This document shows, one piece after another, positions 34,102 through 44,622 of a stretch of DNA of 64,000 nucleotides (position 1 is the first letter of the stretch; every line of letters begins with the position of its first letter). The notes under the pieces were generated by a model. That model saw nothing but the letters and a program-made list of their open reading frames with translations. It was not told where the DNA came from and did no database searches. A program made the translations under genes and the position numbers. This DNA comes from Podospora bellae-mahoneyi (Eukaryota > Ascomycota > Sordariomycetes > Sordariales > Podosporaceae). The stretch covers positions 2,666,001 to 2,730,000 of the forward strand of contig NC_085883.1 in assembly GCF_035222275.1 (NCBI RefSeq), written 5' to 3'.

Positions 34102-35164
34102 TTACTCCTCAATGGTCTTGACGCACTCCCACTCGCCCTTAAGGTTCTCCTTCCACAAGGTAACCTTGTTATCCGCCCCGCTGGCCGCAAGAACGTTCCC
34201 GCTCAGGGACCAGCTCACGCGCCAGACAGCAGCATCAAAGTTCAGGACCTTGAAATTCCACTGCCCGGGGCTGGCAGAGTCAGTCGTCCAGATCCGCACT
34301 GTCCTGTCCTGTGACGCAGAGGCAATATAGCTCTTCTGAAGCACCGTTGGGCTCCACGCCACATCCCTGACCCAATCGGTATGACCCGCCAAGGGCTCTC
34401 TCTCTTGCTTATAGCTGTTCGTAGCCGGGTCGTACGCCCAGATCTTGAGCTGGTTGTCGGAACCGCCAGTTACAAAGCGTCTGTTGCCGGCCGACCCTGG
34501 GCCGGGGTTGCTGCTGACGATGCTGCCGGGTGTGGTGGCAGGCGCCCAAGAAACCGAGTTGGCACCCAGACCGTGCGCGTGGAAGCTGCTGTGCTCCCAG
34601 CTGTTGTCCTTGAATTCGAGAACGCTGACGTTGCCATCGGAGGAAGCGCATGCGAGGAGGCAACCGGCCTCGTGGGGGGACCAAGACACAATGTTCACGC
34701 TGGCCTTGTGGAGGGCAAAGTCGAAGATGCGCTGCCACGAGCCGTTTTGCTCGCGCCAGATGAGTACCTTGCCGTCGTAGCCCGCGCTCGCGAGGATGTT
34801 GCCGTACTTGGGATGCGCCCAGGACACGCACCACACTGCGCCCTCGTGCCTAACCACGACCTGTCAGCATCGGGAATTGGAAACTGCCCGTGCTCGTGAC
34901 GGGAAACATACCCCTTGAGTGTCTCGATCAACCGTTGTGACTCGCCCTCAATCTCGAAGATCTTGATGGTGCGATCCGACGAGCAGGTCGCTAACCTTCG
35001 GCCGTAGTAATCCAGGACGGCATCGTGCTGCCTTGCGTGTCAAATTCCAGAATCAAGGGTAATCGGTAGAGCTAATCGAGGAATCGCGGGGTACGTACGA
35101 TCATGTCATCGTGACCGGTGTTGCTGATAACCTGGGCGCCCGCTGTCTGAATAGCTCCGGCCAT
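34102..35164 (-). CDS. sec13: Sec13, WD40 protein of COPII coat and nuclear pore
   Basis: Exons 35099-35164, 34912-35027 and 34102-34849 give 309 residues, the usual length. Introns of 71 nt (GTACGT) and 62 nt (GTATGT) fall at [11 protein letters not shown] and TLKG/HEGAVW. Recognisable Sec13 sequence includes [52 protein letters not shown] and a last repeat [15 protein letters not shown]. Sec13 forms an open six-blade propeller that pairs with Sec31 in COPII cages and with Nup145C in the Nup84 complex, and also with the SEA complex. The start at 35164 gives [12 protein letters not shown], fitting the family. It is divergent from pex20. Confidence 0.96.
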
Positions 35165-36037
35165 GGTTAGCATTTGTCCACTGGGTTGGGGTCTCTCCCC
35201 TGGCTGGCGAAGCGAACAGCAGAGGGGCGGTGGGCGGAGGAGAGGGCGGGCGAACCATTTTGTAGGTTTATTATTGTTTGTCGGGGTATTTTATTGTTCT
35301 CCCAATCAGGTATTGTTTAAGTGAGAGGAATGCGGGAGGTGTTGTGGTTGTTTTGGGGTCGCAGATGGGATCGAGAGGACAGGTCGGTCGCTGGAGGCCC
35401 AGGAGCTGGTGCCCTGCGTATAGCGTAATGCTCGAACCTACCCCTGTGTCCCACTGTCCAGCTGGCAAAGAAAATCAAGGTGAGCTCGGTATGGCCTTGT
35501 TGACCTTGACTCAGCGTTGGTCTCACCGCAGCCTTGCCCCACCCGAAATACCCCACACACATCCCGGCCTGGGAATTCGCCCTCCACTCCCGCATGCGTT
35601 CACAAGCTGACTGAGCCACCGACCTTTCTCTTCGAAGAGTTCGCAACACCACAAAACACCGACTTTGGAAGGACCAAAACACTCGTCTCATCCTTCAGAG
35701 CCTCGGGAGAGTCTCGTGACCAAGTGGGTCCCTTTCAATGGCGGTTTGGTCAACCACAACAATAGAATAATGCCTTATTTTTCTTTTTCCTATTCATCCC
35801 AGCATCAATAGTAATAACCGCCTCTCAAAGAGAGGTTCCCTTTTTGCCTAAGACATCCAGGGACCTCGGCTTCTTTTCGTAACTTGCGAATATCCTCACC
35901 ACTGCTTTTCGCCCCCCGGGTTCCCATATCACATCGTCAATTCTCCTTCTCTCTCCCTCCAAGCCAGTCGCTCTTCTCCAGAACAAATCCGAGTTCCGAA
36001 CCGTTCAACTCAGCGACTATTCTCTCTAGTCGTCAAG
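35165..36037. promoter_or_regulatory. divergent promoter region sec13 / pex20
   Basis: 873 bp between two outward-facing start codons. A C/T-rich stretch at about 35920-36030 just ahead of the pex20 start is a typical fungal leader. No specific binding site can be named. Confidence 0.45.
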
Positions 36038-37253
36038 ATGGCTGACTCCATGTGCGGCCCATCCAACGGGGCTAAGAACCTGCTCGCGCATACCGACCGC
36101 GATCGTACCCTGCACCAAGATCGGCTCGTGAATGCTCCTCAGGCTGGTCCCGGAGCTGTGAGTATCTCCATCAACTGCTATCGACATTTTACTAACCATT
36201 CGACAGTCATTCCGGTCGCAGAATGCCGGTCCGAGCAACGCTGCCCAGAGAGCCTTTGAGGGTTTTCAGCAGGGTGGTCCGGTCAACGCTGGCTTTGAGA
36301 ACGGCCCTCTGCTCCCTGATATGAACCCGGCTGCCCTTCATCGCCCTCCTATGGCCATGTCTCCTGCTCCGATGGCTGCTCGCCTGGCCGCAGAGCATCA
36401 TGCAGCTATGCGCCTCGAGTCGCCCGCCACCGGTGGAGTCGGGAACCAAGCCTGGATCAATGAGTTTGCCAGCATGAAGATTGCGAACGGCAGTTCGGTC
36501 CAAGCTGGTCAAACCCCAGGGATGGCGATGAGCCACCCTGGTGTGCCTGTTGTTCAGCAGCCTATGATGCTCCCCACCACAGGTGTCAACAGTTTCGCCC
36601 CTTACCAAACTGGCATGGCCTTTCAGAGCTACCTACCTGCTCTCTCCGCCCCCATGACCCACAGCCAACTCCCAGGTCAAGAAGCCACCGCCGCCGCCGC
36701 TGTACAAGTCGAAAGCGCCGAGGTCAAGGACGCCTTTGCCGATCTATTCGACCAGTACGAGCAGCAAGCCGACCAGCTGACCGACTACCAGCGTCAGGAG
36801 CAGGAATTCGAGCAGGAGCAAGCCAAGTGGATGGCCGAGCATGGACCCAAAGCCCTTCCGCCTACCGATGCCGAGATGGGGGCGATCAACTCGGAGATGG
36901 AGCGGATTGCCGACGAGCAGGAGGAACACGCCCGTCGGAGGGAGAATGCGGACCTGGCTCGGGCGGCCGAGGATATTCTGAGGGCTGTTAGTGGCAACAA
37001 CTCGGACAAGTTCAAGCACTCGAATTTTTTGGAGTTGATGAGACGGATTGCGGCGAGTGAGATTGTGGTGAATGAGGAGAATTTCATCGATGCGGATACG
37101 GGGGAGAAGATTGAGACGGGGGATTTGGTTGCTGAGGGGCCGGTGAATGGCAGCGGCAGCAGCGGTGACGGCAATCCTGTGAAGGGGGAGAGTGGTGCGG
37201 TGGGCGGTGGTGGTGATGTGCCGCCGCCGCCGACTGCTCCGGCGAGCGCCTGA
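36038..37253 (+). CDS. pex20: Peroxin Pex20, PTS2 import co-receptor
   Basis: Exons 36038-36157 and 36207-37253 with a 49-nt intron (GTGAGT, ACTAAC) give 388 residues. The N-terminus MADSMCGPSNGAKNLL has the conserved Cys at residue 6, which is monoubiquitinated for receptor recycling in this family. LAHTDRDRTLHQDRL follows, then NAAQRAFEGFQQG. Pex14-binding WxxxF-type motif WINEF is at about 123-127 and WMAEHGP further on. A helical Glu/Gln-rich part binds Pex7. The extreme C-terminus is a Gly/Pro/Asp-rich tail. Pex20 works with Pex7 to bring PTS2 cargo such as thiolase into peroxisomes. The order and spacing fit filamentous-fungal Pex20. Confidence 0.93.
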
Positions 37254-38232
37254 TTTCCTTTTTATTTTCGACAACAAGTTTGATGATCTACTGACAACAT
37301 ACAACAACGTCCTGTCGACATGACCCCATGACCAACCACCACCACGACAACCCACGACCTTTTGACGACAATAGTTCTTACAGCAGTGTTATTTTACGTT
37401 TTTGCCTATGGATTTTTTTGTTATTGTTTTTTTTTACCTCTAGGCGAGTTCATGCTTTTGGCTTCTTTTGCTCTTTTTTTTTTCATAGTTTGTTTCCTGA
37501 TATTTTTTTTTCGTTCTTCAAATCAAACATTTGTATTTTTTTCTTCCTGTTTATTGTATTCGTTACGATGGGGAGATGAAGAGATGAGGAGATGAGAGGA
37601 TGAGCATGTGTTGTTGATGACGATGGGGAATCATGATGATGATGATGAGCAACCAAGCAAGCATCATTACAGAAGAGCATTAGCATCGTATTGTACTAGA
37701 TATTGCATTTGAGGTGGCGGCGGCGGTGGTGGTGTGGTTTGATAAGTGTATGCATTAGCATAGGGAACATTGTTATGGTCGTGGGTGTGGTGGTGGTTTG
37801 GGGGTCATGGTGGTTTGGTTGTTGCTGATGGTGGTAGGATAAATGTTGTTGTTGTTGTTGTCGACTCTCTTGACTCCTGGGTTTGTTTCTCTCTCTCGCG
37901 CGCGCATTGTGTTGTAGACGAAATGGCATGGGGGGTGCATGGATTTTGGCGTTTTATTCTCAAGAGGGGGAAAAACGAGGGTGGATTGTGAACCTGGGCT
38001 GCTTACAGGATAAAGGGATAGATGATAGGCTTCATGGCCGACGGAATATCACACTTCTCGAAACCTTTTCGAACTCCCATGTGCCGTGAAATGAATGACA
38101 GAGAATGGGATTCACAACTGCTCTTTTGTGAGGCCCCACCTGCAGCCCAACATCTCTGTGGTGGAGACCCTCTCCCCTTTCCATCAACACTTGCTCCTGT
38201 CTCACCTCACCACCACTCACTACCTACCAAAA
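37254..38232. other. low-complexity spacer
   Basis: Strongly T-rich sequence at 37380-37560, GATGAT repeats at about 37634-37648 and GTT repeats at 37846-37862. No gene is supported. The terpene-synthase frame is open upstream to an ATG at 38095, but the peptide there has no family-like sequence. Confidence 0.4.
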
Positions 38233-39462
38233 ATGGAATCTCTATCAGGTCAAACACTCCTCCTCCCTCCCACAACCCACTTCCTCCGCACCTGGAAATC
38301 ATCATTACCTCCCCAATTCCCTCCTCCCGCCCCTCACCCCTTGCACAACCGCCTGACAGAGGAAGTCATAAACCCCATCCTTTCCTCCCTCATCCCCCAG
38401 CCAAAAGCGCTGCAAAAGGCTATCGAGTATGACACCGCTTTGTTGGTCTGTGGGCTGTACCCTTCTCTTGCGGCCGGATCCGAAGATTTTGAAAAGCTGA
38501 AAACTGTGGCCGTGTGGGTGGTGTGGATTGTGCTTTGGGATGATGCTATTGATTCTGACTCTTCTGGGGGTATAAACGCGAGGGAGTATGTGGAAGTGTC
38601 GAAGCGGTATGTGAGGTGGTGTTTACTTCGGGAGGAGGAGGAGGAACCGGACGCGCCGACGAAGGTTTGTGAGTTGATGAAGAGTGCTGGGGGGAGGTTG
38701 AGGGGGGTGAATGGGTGGGGGGAGGGGGATGTGAGGAGGCTGTGGGGGGTATTGGAGTGTTATATGAATGGTTGTTTGGTGGAGTATCGTGTTAGGATGT
38801 CGGGAACAACGGTTGCCGAGTTGAGGTTGTTAGGGGATGAAGTAGGGGAGCAGGAGTTTTGGGCTTGGAGGACGGGGACGAGTGGGGTGGCGGCTTTTTG
38901 TTTGATGGGGCGGGTGATGAATGGGGGTGAGGGGTTGTCGGGGGAGGTTTGGGGGTGGGAGGAGGTTAGGGGGATGGAGATGATGGTTATCAAGTCTTTT
39001 GTTGTGTGAGTTTTGAGATGTGGGATGGATCAAGAGTGGGAAGGCTAATGATTGGGGCTAGGGTGAATGAGCTGTTTTCGTTGAAGAAGGAATTGGTGAG
39101 TGGAGAGGGTGCTTGGATGGGTCGAGAAAAGGTTGCTGATATGAGATGTTGAGCAGAAAGATGGCGCGGCTATGAATTTGGTATCGATAGCTATGCACGA
39201 CCGGAACCGTGATCTCGCGGGTGCTGTGGGGGGGATTTTGGGAGACTATGGGCATTGGGGCTGTGAGTTTCGGAATCTCGCTACTCGTTTCCGAGCAAGA
39301 GCGAAAGAAGAGCATGGAGGTGAGGTTATGGAGATGGTTGAGAAGACCATCGAGGCCTACGAGGCGGTTGTGACGGCTATACTAGAATTCTCGGTCCAGA
39401 GCCCAAGGTACGGCATAAAACAGTACCAGAGGGAAGATGGGTATTTTGAGATACCTCTATAG
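38233..39462 (+). CDS. class I terpene synthase (terpene cyclase), orphan
   Basis: Exons 38233-39005, 39062-39095 and 39157-39462 join to 370 residues. The 34-nt middle exon codes almost exactly the metal-binding NSE motif. The Asp-rich motif is LWDDAIDSD (Asp103-Asp107), and the NSE triad is NELFSLKKE (about 260-268), matching N-D/E-x-x-S-x-x-K-E. Near the C-terminus SPRYGIKQY provides the Arg-Tyr pair seen in fungal sesquiterpene synthases. The enzyme should ionise a prenyl diphosphate with Mg2+ and cyclise it; chain length and product are not predictable here. No P450, transporter or other tailoring gene flanks it, so it is not in an obvious cluster. The start at 38233 is chosen over 38095 by protein content. 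Confidence 0.86.
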
Positions 39463-39908
39463 GTAGTGAAGTGTAGAACAAGTGTCTCGGCCCGGCATCT
39501 TGGCGGTCCCAACCCGGCGGGGCGGATCGGCTCCGCTTGCTCCCGCTCCGCAACGGAGGACCGGACCGACCATCGGGGACTTTTCTGTGAGATATCAAAA
39601 CAGCTACGCAGAACAAAACAAACCATCGGGTTTTTGCAACAGAAACAAAATCAGGTCCCAACGCATATCTCGCCAGAATTTGCATCCTTGACATCAAATA
39701 ACTGTCCTTCTCCACGCTGTTGCACAACATCTGGACGGATTGCGTCATGGCAGACTTTCATTATTCGCTAGGATCCCACGGGGAAGGGCTCCACAATTGT
39801 CCACGCATTACCCTCACTCAGCTTCATCGTCGACTCACAAATCCAGTATAAAACCGCCTTCTGCCGACCTTCTAGAATATCGATCGTGTTCTCTACACTC
39901 GATTGCAA
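39463..39908. other. spacer, no gene seen
   Basis: Between the terpene synthase stop and the dioxygenase start. No feature is supported beyond an assumed promoter. Confidence 0.4.
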
Positions 39909-40564
39909 ATGTCAGAGACATCAGAACAGAAAATGGCAGACGCACTCGAATGGAACTACACATCACCCTTGGCGGGGTATGAGAACTCCCCTCCTCTTCC
40001 CGATGAGCGCACCGATGACGGCAAGAGCTATGTCAACAACCAGACGGGTGTGAAGAGTGTGGCATATGAAAGGTTCATTGAGCCGTTGGATAACGGTCGA
40101 CGGGGTGGTTTGTAAGTTCTCTTTCTGTTCCCTCACCATGACCCACATCACTCACTATCCCCAGCGACATTCATGTCTATTACTTCCAAAACAACCCTCA
40201 ACAAACCCAATATGCGAGAGAGCTCTGGCAGAGAATCCGGCATGAATTCCCAGAACTACGTATCTATACCTTCTGGGACCGCCCTGTGGGACCGCATCCG
40301 GTCGCTATGTTTGAGGTGAACTTGTTCACTCCTGCACAGTTTGGAGCCTTCATTCCGTGGCTAGCGATTTGGAGAGGGCCTCTGTCCGTGTTGGTGCACC
40401 CCAACACTACTCACGAGGATGACGTACCACATGAGTTGGAGAGGGAGCTGAAGAATCATACCGAGAGGGCGATTTGGCTGGGGGAGAGGATTCCGCTTGA
40501 TGTGGGAAGGTTCAAGAGTTTGGTGGCGGCATTCAAGAGAGCAGAAAGTAATAAGGGGGAGTAA
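39909..40564 (+). CDS. DOPA 4,5-dioxygenase-like protein (PF08883 type)
   Basis: Exons 39909-40111 and 40165-40564 with a 53-nt intron (GTAAGT) give 200 residues. Family landmarks are FDIHVYYFQNN across the splice, FPELRIYTFWDRPVGPHP, FEVNLFTPAQFGAFIPWL and LSVLVHPNTTHEDD, with the conserved His residues that bind iron in the Amanita DOPA dioxygenase family. In mushrooms the family opens the DOPA ring on the way to betalains. In ascomycetes the role is unknown and catechol-ring cleavage is an inference. It follows the terpene synthase in the same direction, 446 bp away, but nothing shows they work together. Confidence 0.88.
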
Positions 40565-41547
40565 GCGGTGTTGTAAGGAGCGAGGTTGGATATTTTGACG
40601 AACTGAACGACTGTTGGTTATGTTATGATGATCTCGGGTTAGGGTTTAGGGAATGGGACAAAAATAACCATGGCTTGCAGGTTGAGGGCTTGCAGATACG
40701 GTGCTCCTGCCATTTCTCTAAGCGCGAGTATTGCCGACTGTGCTCTTGCAGAAATCCGATCTCTTCAGCTGCTGAAGAGTTCCCATCCGCTCGATGTTGC
40801 ACCAGCTTTGGCTTCTCAAAGATTCCTTCTATCGGCGTCAATTTCCCCCGCAGCTGACAGGCAAAGATCGACACGCTCATGCACGGGGAAACTGGGGTCT
40901 TTTGGGCATCTCAACTCACACAGCAGCAGCCTTCCCAACAGCTCAGTGGAAACCTCATTTCGAACAGAATAATCACCGAGACCAGATGTCATGATGTCTT
41001 CTCTTGGAACACAGACTATTTTCATCCGCAATCGAAAAGAAGTTAAGCCCAAAGCTCAAGCCACACATTTTCCCATGTCTTATCGCTTCCCGCCCGACCC
41101 CCCATTGGGCTGCCGCCTTTTCGGACCTAGTCTCCCATTGGTGGCTTCGTTCAAGAGCATGAGCTTGAAGTTCGGTTTGGGCTTTTCAGCTTGCAGGGGT
41201 CTCAACACCAAACCGCCTCTCCGCGGTTCACGGTACCTGCGTTGTCTGCAGTCCTTTTGAGAAAAGATGGGGAGCAGCCTGGTCCCCACGCGGCACCCTT
41301 TCTGTAGCATTTGCTCGCTTCCCTCGTGACATGAACATGGATGGGGCAAAAGTTCTCTAATCTGGACGGTCTCCTTTTCTCTGTTTCTTTCTACCTTACC
41401 AACCGTGGTACCCATTCGGCTGTTCACACATAGCAGAAGTCACATCTGCATGTGAGGGGATTTGGTGGCACTCTGTTGGGAGAGCATTAGCGACTCCAGC
41501 TTCCATCTTTTTGAATATACTGTCTTATCTTGTTGTCGACTATCAAA
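40565..41547. other. 1 kb spacer, no gene seen
   Basis: Contains TTAGGGTTTAGGG-like sequence near 40638, too short to be telomeric. No coding region is supported. Confidence 0.4.
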
Positions 41548-44035
41548 ATGGGCCGCCGATATCCCCCGGCCTCGATGCTGCTCGCCCTTTTGCTCTCTCA
41601 GACAATCACGCTCGTGGTGTCACAGTCGGTTGTCTACGTGACAGACTTGACCATCTTCAACTCTCTTGTACGCGCATCTTATCTCAGCTCCCAATGAATA
41701 GGGACCATATCTGATTAACTGCGACTCACGACAGGCACCATGCGCATCATGGGCTGTGAGCTACAACATCCAGGGTCTAACGCGGAACGCCTGCCCGCAA
41801 GCCGTGACAGAGCTTCAATCGTGTGTTTGCAGCAAGAACAACAACTTCGCCTCTATAGCGTCGGATATATCCTCTAGTGTCAGGTTAACATGCGGATCAA
41901 CAGCGACCGAGGACCAGTCCTCTGCGGCGACTGTCCTGAGTGCCTACTGCAACCAGGCAACACCTGTTTCGTTCCCTTCTCCAACTGCCGTGTCTGTGGC
42001 AATCACTGATATCGCTGAGATGGATCTTTTGGCCCCATGCGCAAGGACGGCCTTAAGCTATGCTGTTCGGTAAGTCTCGTCGCACGTTCAACTTTCCTCG
42101 TGCTGCTTGGGGATGCTTTGCTGATATCGTTGTGAACAGAAACCTGGTAGGCCAAATGCACAGTCTTTCTAACGCAGTTGGATACTAACGATAACCGGTG
42201 AATAGAGAGGGAAATGCCCAACAGATAACGCAGGCTATGCGAGTTGCGCGTGCTTCAAGAACCAGAACTCACTCTTGGTGAGCCAGGAAATCAACACCTC
42301 AGTCAGGCGAGCGTGCTCCTCCAACGCGGCCGATGTGTCGTCTGCCCAGGCCATGTTTGCTGGCTACTGCGGCCTGAACAACGGAACCTCGAACTTCCCC
42401 AAGCCGACAGACCCGCCTGGTGCTATGACATATTATGTCACCGACTTGCCGCAATTCCAGACGCTCGCTCCCTGTGCCGCCTCAGGACTAAGCTATGCTC
42501 TCCAAGGGGTAGGTAGATCGGATAGGACGAGACAGAACAGGTGCTGACCATGGCTGGTAGCAAACGCGAGGGCTGTGTCCTGCTGGCCCCAAAGCATTGG
42601 CCTCGTGCGCTTGCTTAAAGGAGGGGATGACACTGGAGCTCTCAAGGGAGATTACTTCAAGCGTGAAGGCATATTGCAGGTCGACAGCAACGGAGGATAT
42701 TAGCTCTGCTATCTCGGTAGGTTTTCAAAGTCTTTACAGATGACAAGCCCGCTAACATATTTGTAGGTTTACAACTACTATTGCAGTGCCGCCGAGAACA
42801 AAGTGACGGCCGCCGGAGTCACAAATTCGGTTGACCAAACATATGCAACTGGGGTTTCTGGCGGCGTCCCCAGAGCAACAGATGGCCCGGGTAGCTCAGG
42901 AGGCGGGAGTAGTGGTGGCGATTCAAACACAGATAACAACTCCTCCAGGACTAATCTCGGCATGATCATCGGCATTGCGGCAGGTGCCATCGGAGGCATA
43001 GTTCTCCTGGGTGCTCTGATCTGGCGTCTCTGCAAGTCCTCCCGGAACCGTCGAGAACAAGAGCGTTTGGCCGCGCTGGCTGCTCCACCACCCCAACCGT
43101 CGGTCGAACCCAAGCTTGCTCCCCCAACATACCGGCCTTTTGCGAGTCCCATTGCCGCCGTCAACAAGCCAACATTTGCGTCTGACGTCGTTGCTGCTCC
43201 TCCGCCGGTGGACTCACCAGCTCCGAGCTCGACACTGCGAGTAAATTCACCTGGAAGAACAGATAACGTATCACCAATCTCGACCACAGGGCCATACTCA
43301 CCCCCGCAGAACCAATCTGCGGTCCACAGCGCGCTCTTCCCGCCAACGCCAGGCACCTCAGAACTTCACGCTCAAACACCGAGCCCGTACAATTCAACTT
43401 CACCACCAAACGCACCCGAACTCCACGGCCAAGCAGTTGCTTCCTCTCTCTACCCACCCATGCCGGGCACATCCGAGCTTCAATCGCAGAACACTCAACC
43501 AGTTCTCGCTCCGCCAAACCCATATCACTCCCCAGCACAGCCAAGAGCCCCAGAACTGTACGGCCAGGGAGCCCCCCAAGCCAACAGACCAGAACTCCAA
43601 GGGCAAGGAGCCATGGTGCCGCCTCCACCACATGCTCCGGAACTGTATGGTCAAGGAGCACCGATGGCCAATAGACCTGAGCTTGCAGGCCAAGGGGCGA
43701 TGTACCCGGGGCAACCTCACTCACAGAACATGTCGGAGCTTCAGGGGCAGGGGTCACATTTGCATAATGTGAATATGAACAGGCTGGAGCTCCAGGGTCA
43801 GGGGATGATGTTTGCTCCTCCTGCGGCGCCGGGGACGCAGGAGCTGCATGGGCAGGGGGGACAGTATGGGCAGCCTCAAGGGCAGCAAGGAGGAGGGTTC
43901 CAGCCGTATCAGACTGGGTACGTGCCGCCACAGTCACAGCAACCGCAGGCGCCGACTGGACAGGCGTCGTGGCAGGCGGGCCCTGTGCCGGGGACGTATG
44001 AGATGGATGGGGAGGCTTATCATCGGGGGAGGTGA
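41548..44035 (+). CDS. surface protein with three six-Cys modules, one membrane segment and an EL-x-GQ repeat tail
   Basis: Six exons (41548-41667, 41735-42069, 42140-42146, 42206-42508, 42561-42716, 42767-44035) give 729 residues. A signal peptide (to about residue 26) is followed by three homologous modules, each opening L-A-P-C-A and holding CP, SCxC, a single C and a final YC. The phrases preceding each are alike (VTDLTIFNSL, ITDIAEMDLL, VTDLPQFQTL). A Gly/Ser-rich stalk leads to a membrane segment at about 371-393 (MIIGIAAGAIGGIVLLGALIW). The Pro-rich tail carries about ten copies of [A/S/R]-x-EL-x-GQ-G from 43356 to 43860. The 7-nt third exon is needed to keep frame. The layout suggests a cell-wall or environmental sensor with a multivalent cytoplasmic tail; that function is an inference. 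Confidence 0.84.
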
Positions 44036-44622
44036 TCTGGGCTAAGTAATTATGCGAGGAAGGAGAGGTTAGACTTTGACTATTTCAGTGTGTGATATTT
44101 AGCGAACTGGGTTGATAAGTTGAATTCCATTCTATAATGAATATTGGGATGGTTCACTGTGGTTGTTGAATTTTAAAGTGAGTGCTGCTGAGAAACCATT
44201 CAAAGACGGCCTACTTTTATCGAGCTCTTGGCGCTGTTTTTGAACAAAGAATTGGCGAGGCTGGCTGTGGTCGAACGGGCGATGCACAGACCACTCATAC
44301 CAAGCGCTGTGCTGTCACACACTCCACTAGGTCCCCACTTTAAAGCGCGACTGGTTCCTGGCAGCAGCAGCCTTCCTCCGAAAACAGTCGAAAAAGAAGT
44401 CACCAACCACAACCCGCGACCTTTCCATTTGCATATCTGAATCAACAACACCCATCTCGTTTACGGAGTACTTCATCTCCCTCCGGCGACCTTCATCGAC
44501 TACGACTCGCCGCCTTCGATTGGCCCCTCTTTCTCGATCGGTCTTAACCACGGGCGGATTTAAACCAACAAAGCTCCTTCTATGCGCTGAGACCCAGGGC
44601 AAACACGCGAGCAGGAAACACC
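44036..44622. promoter_or_regulatory. spacer and promoter of mlp1
   Basis: 587 bp with no coding region. C/T-rich leader sequence lies close to 44622. Confidence 0.4.

Noticed and set aside
37380-37560. T-rich block considered as an element's poly-A tail
   Set aside because: It has no adjacent reverse-transcriptase or other element sequence; it is the 3' side of pex20.
40630-40650. TTAGGG-like string, also CCCTAA near 14303 and 51208
   Set aside because: One or two units only and internal; not a telomere or telomere-derived array.
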